64,000 nt of DNA from Ilumatobacteraceae bacterium (GTDB lineage: Bacteria > Actinomycetota > Acidimicrobiia > Acidimicrobiales > Ilumatobacteraceae): contig JAOBWK010000061.1 of the NCBI GenBank assembly GCA_025463305.1, positions 1 through 64,000 of the forward strand. Reading direction: 5' to 3'. Below the pieces are notes generated by a model that saw only the letters and a list, made by a program, of their open reading frames with translations, was not told the DNA's origin and made no database searches. Positions 39,724-47,618 of this stretch are shown one piece after another. The position numbers and the translations under genes are program-made. The first letter of the stretch is position 1; each line of letters begins with the position of its first letter.

Positions 39724-40869
39724 TCAGAGGTAGAAGCCGGTGACGTCGATGACGAAGTCGGTGGCGTTGTCACCACCGCAGAACACCTTCACCGACCGTG
39801 TCGCATCGATCTTCGCCGTGATGCCGTTGGCGAGGTCCTGGTTCGGACCGAACCAGTTGATCGACGAGCTGCTGAACGACGTCGCATCACCGGGCACCAC
39901 CGACAAGAACCCGCCTGAACCGACGGTCTTGGTGATCGTCAGGTTGCCGACGATCGCGGTGGCTCCCACCGGCACGACGTCCGGGACGAGCACGGCGCCG
40001 GTCGTGGAATCACGCGAGTCCTTCACGCTGACGACCCGGCTGAGGCCGGTGGCGAGCTTGCCAGGCGTCGGCAGCGCGAGTCGTGAGTCGTACACGCGAA
40101 CGGGGTTGATGATGTGCAGCGTCACCGGTGTCGCGGGCGTTGCGGTCAGCTCCTTCCACGTGCCGGGCGTACCGCTGGCGACGCAGTAGAACAACCGGCC
40201 GGTGGTGTCCGGCTGGATCGCACCGACCGTCCACGCGCCGGTGGTCGGCGGGCCAGAAGCCACGGGCACGAGCTGGATCGATGGTCCGGTAGCCGACTTG
40301 GCCAGCACCCCGGCGCTGACACCGACGGTCGTGGAATCGGACTGGCCGTACACCGCCGAGCCCTTCGCGATCGAGACCACGTTGCCGACGACGCCGTGAG
40401 ACGTTCCGTTCGGGTTGCCTCCCACGCCGAGGATCGCGCCACGCACGAGCGAGTCGGACGTTGTGCTCTGGTTGATGGCCGAGATCACGCCGTTCACCGA
40501 CGGCGCGATTGCACTCGTACCGCTGTCGTTCAACGCGTTGAAGTTGCCGGTGAGGACGGTGAGATCCGTCGACAGGGTCGGGTTGTTCGCAGCTCCGATC
40601 AACATCGGCTGGCCCGTGGTGGCAGCGGCCGGGAGCGCGTTGCCGCCGACCGCGACGGCGACGGCACCGACCGCTGCGGCGCCGGCGAGCTTCAACATGC
40701 CCCGCCGTGAGGACTGCGACGGTTCGTGCTCGGTGTCGGTGACGGGCTCGCCCGCTCCGGCCACAGCGCCGCCCGCGCGAGGCTCGCTCGCGGCGGGCGT
40801 GAGGCGCTCCACCAAGGCCGTGAGCCGGGCCACCTGTGCTTCCAGTTCTTCGATTCTGTTGTCGTTCAT
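39724..40869 (-). CDS. Tat-type secreted surface protein (family member 3)
   Basis: The 381-residue protein starts with a predicted coiled coil (RIEELEAQVARLTALVERL, about 4-23), a linker and a twin-arginine signal (SSRRGMLKLAGAAAVGAVAV, about 54-73, ending ALPAAA). A middle region with NGVISAI, HGVVGN and SAVYGQS motifs is followed by TTGRLFYCVASGTPGTWKEL. The same C-terminal domain as members 1 and 2 runs from PVRVYDSRLALPTPGK to DFVIDVTGFYL. The C-terminal half is nearly collinear with member 1 (PTPGKL, VSVKD, GFLSVVPGDAT, INWFG.NQDLANG). A GAAGGGAT ribosome-binding site precedes ATG 40869. Role unknown. Confidence 0.78.
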   Translation of the reverse strand: MNDNRIEELEAQVARLTALVERLTPAASEPRAGGAVAGAGEPVTDTEHEPSQSSRRGMLKLAGAAAVGAVAVAVGGNALPAAATTGQPMLIGAANNPTLSTDLTVLTGNFNALNDSGTSAIAPSVNGVISAINQSTTSDSLVRGAILGVGGNPNGTSHGVVGNVVSIAKGSAVYGQSDSTTVGVSAGVLAKSATGPSIQLVPVASGPPTTGAWTVGAIQPDTTGRLFYCVASGTPGTWKELTATPATPVTLHIINPVRVYDSRLALPTPGKLATGLSRVVSVKDSRDSTTGAVLVPDVVPVGATAIVGNLTITKTVGSGGFLSVVPGDATSFSSSSINWFGPNQDLANGITAKIDATRSVKVFCGGDNATDFVIDVTGFYL

Positions 40870-41039
40870 CGGGACATCCCTTCGGGTCGTGTGCGGTTTC
40901 CCCACGGGGCTCCCACGCCCCGGTCATCAGACATCGCTCTACGTCAGGTCCTGACCGCAGCGTGATGTCGTCCTTGACAGTATGACGCCGCACGAGGAAC
41001 GTTACGTCGCCCCCCGGGACGGCTCGGACCGTCAGCGGG

Positions 41040-42713
41040 TCAGAGCGACCCCCGCTCGAGTGCATCGAGCTCGCGCTCGATCGCGCGCATCTCCTCGGGC
41101 GTGCCCTGCACCTTCGGCCCGGTGAACCACTTGCGGCCCGAGAACGTCCAGTAGAGGGCGAACACGATGAACGCCCCGATGATGAGCGGCGCGGTGAAGT
41201 TGACGTTGTTCTGCTTGAAGAACCCCGACGGCGTGCCATCCGCGTTGCGGATGATGTTGTCGTCACCCCAGAACTTCCAGAACGGCCAGAACAGCGGGGC
41301 GAAGAACAGGATTGTGATGAAGCCGATCCAGATCAGCGAGGTCCAGCCGACGAGCTTGTGCTTGCCCTTCAGGTTCCACGGTCCGGTCTTGAAATCCGGG
41401 TTGGTGAGGCGGAGGTAGATCGGAATCGCGTAGGAGATGTAGAGCCCGATCACGCAGATGCCGGTCATCGCGAAGAAGGCCGTCGAGTAGCCGCCCTTCT
41501 GGTACAGCGACAGCGCACCGGTGATGGCCGAGAGCCCGATGCCGAGCCAGATCGAGTTCGTTGGTGTCCGCGTGCGCGGGTTGATCTTGTGCCACAGCTT
41601 CGACCCCGGCAGCGCACCGTCGCGGCTGAACGCGTAGATCATCCGGCTGTTCGCGGTCACCGAGGCCATCCCGCAGAAGTACTGGGCGACGATGCAGATC
41701 AGCACGAGGAACTTGGCCATCGCGCTGCCGACGGCCGTCGACAGCAGCCGTGGTGCGGCGTTGACGAGGAACGTGTCCTTGCCGCCGCCGAACGCGACCG
41801 CCGAGTAGGCCGCCGGGTCCTTCGGCAGCACCTTGTTCATCGCCAGGTTGAGCAGGAAGCCGGCGATCGCCGAGACGTAGATCGCCCGGACGATGGCCTT
41901 CGGCGCCTCGGTGCGAGCGCCCTTGGTCTCCTCGCTCACGTGTGCCGAGGCGTCGAAGCCGGTGATCGTGTACTGGGCGAGGAGCAAGCCGAGCGCGAAC
42001 AGGTAGATGGTGACGAACGTGCCACCGGTCCAACCGGTGAGCCCGGGCGGCGCTGAGTCGAACAGGTGGCCGAGGCCGCGCTGGCCGGACTTGTGGCTGG
42101 CCATCAGCACCCCGAAGATGATCGCCACACCGGCGACGTGCCACCAGACGCTGACGTCGCCGAGCAGCCGCACCAGCTTCACGCCGAACGTGTTGAGCAG
42201 CCCGTGCGAGACCAGCACCGCCATGTAGATCCCGAACACGGTCCACGCGGTGAGCTGGAACGAGTCGTCGAACATCCGCACGAAGTAGCCGATGAAGATC
42301 GCGAGCGCGTAGTCGACGCTGGCGATGACACCGATCTGGCCGAGCAGGTTGAACCAGCCCGTGAACCAGGCCCATCGTGGTCCGTTCTTGCGGGCCAGCT
42401 TGGCCGACCAGTAGTACAGGCCGCCTGCGGTCGGGTAGGCCGAGCAGATCTCGCCCATCGCCATGCCCACCAGCAGGGCGAAGAAGCCGACCACGATCCA
42501 GCCGACCATGATCACCCGCGGCCCGCCGGTGACCATGCCGAGCCAGTAGCTCGTCATCCCGCCCGCGAGGATCGAGATGATCGAGAAGCTGATCGCGAAG
42601 TTGCTGAACCCGCCCATCCCGCGCTTCAGCTCCTGGGCGTACCCGAGCGCGTTCAGCTCGGCCCGGTCTGCGTCGATGTCCGGATCGACCACAGGGTCAA
42701 CGATGTCGGTCAT
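41040..42713 (-). CDS. Amino-acid permease (APC superfamily)
   Basis: The 557-residue integral membrane protein has about 12 hydrophobic helices. It carries the APC opening FSNFAISFSIISILAGGMTSYWLGMVTGGP (in two segments), a GEICSAYPTAGGLYYWSAKLA motif in the third helix region and a later FCGMASVTANSRMIYAFSRDGALPG loop. These match the GABA/choline-type (BAT1/UGA4-like) amino-acid transporters. The start at ATG 42713 follows a GAGAGGGAG ribosome-binding site. It would import an amino acid or polyamine by proton symport. It stands alone, 68 nt downstream of the MerR gene, and both are on the minus strand. Confidence 0.87.
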   Translation of the reverse strand: MTDIVDPVVDPDIDADRAELNALGYAQELKRGMGGFSNFAISFSIISILAGGMTSYWLGMVTGGPRVIMVGWIVVGFFALLVGMAMGEICSAYPTAGGLYYWSAKLARKNGPRWAWFTGWFNLLGQIGVIASVDYALAIFIGYFVRMFDDSFQLTAWTVFGIYMAVLVSHGLLNTFGVKLVRLLGDVSVWWHVAGVAIIFGVLMASHKSGQRGLGHLFDSAPPGLTGWTGGTFVTIYLFALGLLLAQYTITGFDASAHVSEETKGARTEAPKAIVRAIYVSAIAGFLLNLAMNKVLPKDPAAYSAVAFGGGKDTFLVNAAPRLLSTAVGSAMAKFLVLICIVAQYFCGMASVTANSRMIYAFSRDGALPGSKLWHKINPRTRTPTNSIWLGIGLSAITGALSLYQKGGYSTAFFAMTGICVIGLYISYAIPIYLRLTNPDFKTGPWNLKGKHKLVGWTSLIWIGFITILFFAPLFWPFWKFWGDDNIIRNADGTPSGFFKQNNVNFTAPLIIGAFIVFALYWTFSGRKWFTGPKVQGTPEEMRAIERELDALERGSL

Positions 42714-42781
42714 GAGTCTCCCTCTCACTCGCATCTGCCCGTCGTGCGATGTCAACGCTGACCGTCACGCGTCGCTGTTGT

Positions 42782-43657
42782 CTAGCAGGTCTGCGAGCGC
42801 GCGATTTCCGGGGTGAGCGTGGAGGACGTAGCCGAACGTGCAGAAGCTGTAGCCGGGTTCGACGATGCCCGGCGCGGGACGACGTCGATCGGGGGCCGGC
42901 GTTCGAGCTTAGTCCACCCGGTCCAGCCGCGTGCTTCGAGGAGGCGGAGGAGTGGACGAGCGGCGGGCACGGCATTGACGAACACTTCGTCCAGCAGCGT
43001 CACCAGTTCGTGATCGAGGTCGAAGTCGACCATCTGGTCCTCGCTCCACTGATCGGCGTCTGCTTCGAACATCGTCACGAGCCGATCGGCGACTGCGGTG
43101 AGGCGTGGGTCGTCGGCTTTCCAGTCGGCTGCCTCGAGGAGATCGAAGTAGATCGCGATGATCGCCGGGTCCTCGATCTGCCCGCGCTTGAGCGCCATCA
43201 GCGTCGACATCTGCTGTGGGATCTGTGCGGCCACGAGGATCCAGGCGTCACGCTCCATCGTGATCGCTCGCTCCGGCACGTCGAGCTCGCGGAGGCGGTC
43301 CAGGTACGCCACCGCCTCGGGTGGCAGGGCGAGGTTGTCGCCCGCCGCGAGCTCGGCGACCCGCTGTTGATGGCGTTGACGGTCCTCGATCTCGGCTTGC
43401 AGCCGGCGATCGATGTCGTCGATGGCTGCGGCGAACTCCGCACCGTCTGCCGCGAGCAGTTCGTGCACCCGGGACAGGGGCACGCCTGCGTCGGCGAGCG
43501 TCCTGATCCGGATCAGCTCGACGACCGCGGCAGCGTCGTAGCGCCGATACCCGGAGTGGTCCCGCTGAGGTTCGGGCAGCAGCCCTTTGGCGTGATAGTG
43601 GCGAACGGCGCGCACGGTCACACCGGCGTAGGCAGCGAGCTGGCCGATCGTCAACAT
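42782..43657 (-). CDS. MerR-family transcriptional regulator
   Basis: The 291-residue protein has the MerR N-terminus MLTIGQLAAYAGVTVRAVRHYHAKGLLPEP with RDHSGYRRYDAAAVVELIRI, followed by the dimerising coiled coil (about 75-110, IDDIDRRLQAEIEDRQRHQQRV) and a large C-terminal ligand domain. The start ATG at 43655-43657 places the HTH at the very N-terminus. It sits 38 nt downstream of the DrrB-like permease in the same direction, so it probably regulates the ABC genes in response to their drug substrate. The C-terminal domain is longer than a minimal MerR and may be a drug-binding fold. Confidence 0.87.
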   Translation of the reverse strand: MLTIGQLAAYAGVTVRAVRHYHAKGLLPEPQRDHSGYRRYDAAAVVELIRIRTLADAGVPLSRVHELLAADGAEFAAAIDDIDRRLQAEIEDRQRHQQRVAELAAGDNLALPPEAVAYLDRLRELDVPERAITMERDAWILVAAQIPQQMSTLMALKRGQIEDPAIIAIYFDLLEAADWKADDPRLTAVADRLVTMFEADADQWSEDQMVDFDLDHELVTLLDEVFVNAVPAARPLLRLLEARGWTGWTKLERRPPIDVVPRRASSNPATASARSATSSTLTPEIARSQTC

Positions 43658-43695
43658 GTCCGCGCGCTCTTCATCGATCCAGTGTGTCCCACGGT

Positions 43696-44457
43696 TCACG
43701 CCAGCTTGCGACGGTACGTGCGCATCCCGAGCGCGTAGGCCACGACGAGCAGTCCGACGCACCAGCCGAGCGCGGTCCACAGATCGTTCCCGAGCGGCCG
43801 CTCGGCGTACAGGTTGCGAAGCGTGTTCACGATCGAGGTGACGGGCTGATGGGCCGCGAACCACTTCACGGGGCCGGGCATGCCGGCGGTGGGCACGAAC
43901 GCCGAGCTGACGAAGGGCAGGAACAGCAGCGGGTAGGCGAACGCGCCGGCACCGTCGGGCGACTTCGCGGCGAGGCCGGCGCTCACCGCGAGCCAGGTGA
44001 GCGCCACGGTGAACAACACCATGATCCCGAGCACCTCGACCCACGCGTCGACGCCGGCTCCTGACCGGAACCCGATCACGACGGCGACGAGGACGACCAG
44101 CACCAGCGAGACCATGTTGGCGATCACCGAGGTGATCACATGCCCCCACAGGATGGCCGAGCGGGCGATCGGCATCGACTGGAAACGCTCGAAGATCCCG
44201 TTGGAGACGTCGGTGTAGAGCCGCAACGCCGTGTAGGCAACGCCCGAGGCGACGGTGATCAGCAAGATCCCGGGTAGGAGGTAGTCGACGTACTTGGCAC
44301 CGCCGGTGTCGATCGCGCCGCCGAAGACGTAGACGAACATCAGCAGCATCGCGATCGGCGTGATCGCCGTCGTGATGATCGTGTCCGGGCTGCGCAGGAT
44401 GTGCCGCACGGACCGCCCCAACAGTGTGGTGGTGTCCTGGAAGGAACGCTTGTTCAT
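43696..44457 (-). CDS. ABC-2 type transporter permease, DrrB-like
   Basis: The 253-residue membrane protein has six predicted helices. It shows ABC-2 family motifs: ITPIAMLLMFVYVFGGAI, YLLPGILLITVASGVAYTAL, FERFQSMPIARSAILWGH and AKSPDGAGAFAYPLLFLPFVSSAFVP. It pairs with the ATPase gene immediately upstream (9 nt between), giving a DrrAB-type exporter for drugs or lipids. The MerR regulator downstream is likely part of the same transcript. Confidence 0.9.
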   Translation of the reverse strand: MNKRSFQDTTTLLGRSVRHILRSPDTIITTAITPIAMLLMFVYVFGGAIDTGGAKYVDYLLPGILLITVASGVAYTALRLYTDVSNGIFERFQSMPIARSAILWGHVITSVIANMVSLVLVVLVAVVIGFRSGAGVDAWVEVLGIMVLFTVALTWLAVSAGLAAKSPDGAGAFAYPLLFLPFVSSAFVPTAGMPGPVKWFAAHQPVTSIVNTLRNLYAERPLGNDLWTALGWCVGLLVVAYALGMRTYRRKLA

Positions 44458-44466
44458 CGTCGAACC

Positions 44467-45279
44467 TCAGTTCTCGGCGGCGACCGAGGCAGCCGCCGCA
44501 TCGTGCAGGGTGATCCCGGTCGGGGCCACGGGACCGACGAGGGCGAGGAACACGTCCTCGAGGCTCGGCTGCTGCTCGACGTACGTCACCTCAGCCGGCG
44601 GCAGCAGGGCCTTGAGCTCGGCAAGGGTGCCGTTGACGAGGATCCGTCCCTCGTGGAGGATCGCGATCCGGTCGGCGAGGTGTTCGGCCTCGTCGAGGTG
44701 CTGGGTGGTGAGCAGCACCGTGGTGCCGCCGTGCGCCAGCTCGCGGATGGACTGCCAGACCTCGAGTCGCGATTGGGGATCGAGGCCCGTGGTGGGCTCG
44801 TCCAGGAAGATCACCGGCGGATTCCCGATCAGGCTCATGGCGATGTCCAGCCGGCGACGCATGCCGCCCGAGTAGGTCGCCACCCGTCGTCCTCCGGCGT
44901 CGGTGAGCGAGAACCGGTCGAGCTGCTCGTCGGCGATGCGCCCCGGCTGGTCGAGGTGGCGCAATCTGGCGATCAACATGAGGTTCTCGCGCCCGGTCAG
45001 GATCTCGTCGACAGCGGCGAACTGGCCGGTGAGACTGATGCACTCGCGAACGTCGGCTGGTTGCGTGGCGACGTCGAAGCCGTTCACCGAGACGCTGCCG
45101 GCGTCGGCTCGGAGCAGCGTGGCGAGGACCCTCACGAGGGTGGTCTTGCCGGCGCCGTTGGAGCCGAGCAGCGCGAAGATGCTGCCCCGTGCGATCTCGA
45201 GGTCGACGCCGCGGAGCACGACGACGTCGCCGAACGACTTCCTCAGCCCGGCGATCTGGATGGATGTTGCTGTGGTCAT
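44467..45279 (-). CDS. ABC transporter ATP-binding protein, DrrA-like
   Basis: The 270-residue ATPase has Walker A GSNGAGKTTLVRVLATLL (about 38-55), a Q-loop in SLTGQFAAVDEILTGRENL typical of the daunorubicin-resistance group, signature YSGGMRRRLDIAMSLIG and Walker B VIFLDEPTTGLDPQSR with intact Glu, plus LTTQHLDEAEHLADR. The C-terminal extension EVTYVEQQPSLEDVFLAL is also DrrA-like. The ATG at 45277-45279 is chosen as the start of similarity. It energises the DrrB-like permease. Confidence 0.92.
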   Translation of the reverse strand: MTTATSIQIAGLRKSFGDVVVLRGVDLEIARGSIFALLGSNGAGKTTLVRVLATLLRADAGSVSVNGFDVATQPADVRECISLTGQFAAVDEILTGRENLMLIARLRHLDQPGRIADEQLDRFSLTDAGGRRVATYSGGMRRRLDIAMSLIGNPPVIFLDEPTTGLDPQSRLEVWQSIRELAHGGTTVLLTTQHLDEAEHLADRIAILHEGRILVNGTLAELKALLPPAEVTYVEQQPSLEDVFLALVGPVAPTGITLHDAAAASVAAEN

Positions 45280-45354
45280 GAACGCATCGTGCAGGGTTGA
45301 CCCCGCGTCAAGGTCAAGCCCCGATGTTGTCCAGGTCGCGAACCCTGGAACGAC

Positions 45355-45378
45355 AAAGGCCCCCTTGCGGGGGCCTTT
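45355..45378 (-). terminator. Hairpin terminator after tRNA-Ile
   Basis: AAAGGCCCCC and GGGGGCCTTT form a perfect 10-bp stem with a TTGC loop, 27 nt beyond the 3' end of tRNA-Ile. It lies upstream of the DrrA-like gene, so it isolates that operon from the tRNA transcript. Confidence 0.8.
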
Positions 45379-45405
45379 CAGGTCGGAGACCTGGGTGTGT
45401 TGCAG

Positions 45406-45479
45406 TGGGGCTACACAGAATCGAACTGTGGACCTCATCCTTATCAGGGATGCGCTCTAACCGACTGAGCTATAGCCCC
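45406..45479 (-). tRNA. tRNA-Ile(GAU)
   Basis: The reverse complement folds as a full cloverleaf. The acceptor stem is GGGGCTA/TAGCCCC, the D-arm has AGCTCAGTCGGTTAGAG, the anticodon stem is CATCC/GGATG with loop CTGATAA (anticodon GAT) and the T-arm has AGTTCGATTCT. The 3' CCA is not encoded (CTG follows). A tRNA-Ile downstream of gyrA and DUF3566 is the usual actinobacterial order. Confidence 0.97.
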
Positions 45480-45522
45480 GCACTTCTGGGCACCGCAGGT
45501 TATCGGGACGAACCGGTCAACC

Positions 45523-47148
45523 TCAACCGAGAACGTCGAGGGAATCGCCCGGCGTCGAGAACGGATCCCGGTCGTCGTCGGTGAGCGTGGGCTGACCGGG
45601 GCGCGGTCCGAACGCCTTGGCACCGACCATCGCGCCGCGGCGGCGCAGCAGCGGACCCTTGGCGACGGGCGCCTTCTCGACCACCTCTTCCTCGAGGACG
45701 GTGATGCGGATGCCGCCGACGAGGTCGGTGATCAGGTTGAACAAGGTGGCGGCGAGCACGATCAGACCGGTGAGGCCGAGCGCCACGAACAGCCCGGCGA
45801 TCCATGCGTTGTGGAACAGCTGACCACCCTTGAACCGGAACGTGTCCCAGCCGAAGGATTCGAAGAAGCGCTGCACGTTGTCGATCGTTCCCGTCGTGTA
45901 CGCCACGTTCCAGAGCAGCACGCCGGCCGTGAGGCACACGCCGTACAGCACCATGCTGAAGCACAGCGCGACCTTGAAGACGCTCCACGGATCGATGTGG
46001 CGGACGACGCGCGTGACCCGGCGGACACGCGGGCGGCGCTGACGGCGCATCGGTTGGGTGAACTGGAACGATCGCGGTCGCACTGGCCGGGCGGCAGCGC
46101 CCGGCGGCAACTCGCGATCGGTGTCGGACACCGGATCGAAGAGCCGATCGAACGACAGCGGATCGCCGGTGGCGATCTCGTCGTCGAACAGTGCTGGCAA
46201 CGGGATCGGCCGGGTCGGCGGTGGCACGCTCGGCACGAGCGTGGCCGGGCCACGCATCAGGCCGGGATCGATCGGCATCGGGGGCCCCGACGGTGGGGCG
46301 TGCTCGACGACGGGCAGGCTGTCCATCGTCACTGCGGCGACCGGGCTGGTGATGGGCGACGCGGGGCGCACGACGTCCTCGGCCGACGAGGTCGGAGCAT
46401 CCGTGTCGGTGGCCGAGGCCTCGGTGGCGGACCCATCCGTGACGGCGCCGCCGAACAGCTGGCCGACCTTCGAGCGTCGCAGCGAGCGCTTCAGCTTCGC
46501 CGACGGCGTCTCGAACGCGACGACGTTGTCCTGCTCGAGATCCTGATCGTCGCCCGACCCGTCGGATGCGACGTCGCCCACTGCAGACGCCGGCGCGAGA
46601 TCGGCCGGCGGGACCAACGGTGGCGTGGTGATCGGCGCAACGGGCGGCGGGGAGAGCCGGTCGGTGGAGGCGGGCTTGCCGTTGCTGCTGGAGCCGTTGC
46701 TGCCGGCGCCGTCGCCCTTGGTGCCGGCGGGCTTCGGCGACGACCCGTTGGACGACGAGCCGTTGGACGACGAGCCGTTCGAGCCCGACCCGTTCGACGT
46801 GTGCCCGTTCTCGGACGCACCGTTCGACAACCGTTCCTTGGATGTGTGCCCGTTCGAGCTGGATCCGTTGGAGGCGGGTCCCTTCGACGAGCTGCCGTCG
46901 CCCGATGGGCGGCGGGCACCCTTGGCAGCGCCGCTGGTCGACGGTCGCGACGTGCCGGCTGCTCGCGCCGACGGGCTGGGTCGCCCGTTCGACGATGGGG
47001 CCGGCGGCGGCTCCGGCGGCGCGACCGCCGCCTCGGCCTGGTCGGGCTGGCGCGATCGCTCGGCCGTCGACAGGGGACGGTCGGGGCGCTGGCGATCCGA
47101 CGACGGCGGTTTGCCGCGCGCGTCACCACCCCTGCCGTTCGAGCTCAC
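45523..47148 (-). CDS. DUF3566 membrane protein with Ser/Asn/Gly-rich N-terminus
   Basis: The 541-residue protein has a disordered first 390 residues. This part contains many SSNG/SNGS repeats at about 90-160 and Pro/Thr/Ala-rich stretches. Two transmembrane helices follow (about 416-440, VALCFSMVLYGVCLTAGVLLW, and 470-495, WIAGLFVALGLTGLIVLAATL) with the DUF3566 core HIDPWSVFKVALCFS and NVQRFFESFGWDTF between. The family always sits downstream of gyrA in actinobacteria and may link the envelope with division. The GTG start is fixed by a TACACT -10 box 7 nt upstream. Confidence 0.85.
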   Translation of the reverse strand: MSSNGRGGDARGKPPSSDRQRPDRPLSTAERSRQPDQAEAAVAPPEPPPAPSSNGRPSPSARAAGTSRPSTSGAAKGARRPSGDGSSSKGPASNGSSSNGHTSKERLSNGASENGHTSNGSGSNGSSSNGSSSNGSSPKPAGTKGDGAGSNGSSSNGKPASTDRLSPPPVAPITTPPLVPPADLAPASAVGDVASDGSGDDQDLEQDNVVAFETPSAKLKRSLRRSKVGQLFGGAVTDGSATEASATDTDAPTSSAEDVVRPASPITSPVAAVTMDSLPVVEHAPPSGPPMPIDPGLMRGPATLVPSVPPPTRPIPLPALFDDEIATGDPLSFDRLFDPVSDTDRELPPGAAARPVRPRSFQFTQPMRRQRRPRVRRVTRVVRHIDPWSVFKVALCFSMVLYGVCLTAGVLLWNVAYTTGTIDNVQRFFESFGWDTFRFKGGQLFHNAWIAGLFVALGLTGLIVLAATLFNLITDLVGGIRITVLEEEVVEKAPVAKGPLLRRRGAMVGAKAFGPRPGQPTLTDDDRDPFSTPGDSLDVLG

Positions 47149-47155
47149 GAAGCGA

Positions 47156-47161
47156 AGTGTA
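47156..47161 (-). promoter_or_regulatory. -10 box for a leaderless GTG-start mRNA
   Basis: On the minus strand TACACT ends 7 nt before the GTG at 47148 of the DUF3566 gene. Confidence 0.55.
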
Positions 47162-47197
47162 GAGACATTGCACGTCCCAACGGGGGCGCGAGCGTGG

Positions 47198-47512
47198 TCA
47201 CGGCCCACTCGAGGCCCGCGCGACCGCGTGTTCGTCGCCGATCGCGACCTCGACATCGACCGCGAAGCCGTCGGCGACCGCCCGCCGATCGAACTCGATG
47301 AGCACAGCACCGTTGCGCGCCGCGGCGTTCGCGGCAGCCGCACTGCCTCCGTTCACACCGGCGAGCGCCGCTGCATCGGCTGCCGTCTGGGCCCGCCCAC
47401 GATCGGTCACATGGCGTGACACCCGCACCATTGCACCTGCCACGAGCGCCACCAGCACGATCGAGATCAGCACCAGCCCGATCGCCTGGCCACGATCCTT
47501 CACCTTCGACAT
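47198..47512 (-). CDS. TadE/TadG-like pilus or secretion protein, small
   Basis: The 104-residue protein has a transmembrane helix after a short basic start (DRGQAIGLVLISIVLVALVAGAMVRV) and then DRGRAQTAADAAALAGVNGG. The GQA..L....L.........A.....RA..AADAAALAG pattern is the hallmark of TadG-like and Rv3660-neighbourhood pilus-assembly proteins. It is usually part of a tad cluster, but no other tad gene is in the window. It lies between gyrA (107 nt) and the DUF3566 gene (49 nt), all on the minus strand. Confidence 0.75.
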   Translation of the reverse strand: MSKVKDRGQAIGLVLISIVLVALVAGAMVRVSRHVTDRGRAQTAADAAALAGVNGGSAAAANAAARNGAVLIEFDRRAVADGFAVDVEVAIGDEHAVARASSGP

Positions 47513-47618
47513 GCTCCACCTCCGTCGCCATCGACGCCGGAGGACGTCGCACGAACCCGAGGCGGAACCGGCTGACGACGCCGGGGAGCTCCGCGATCCC
47601 CGACGTCGTGGAGGCGAT

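Noticed and set aside
40974..40983. TTGACA as a -35 promoter element on the plus strand
   Set aside because: No -10 at the right distance and no plus-strand gene follows; kept only as part of the repeated element.
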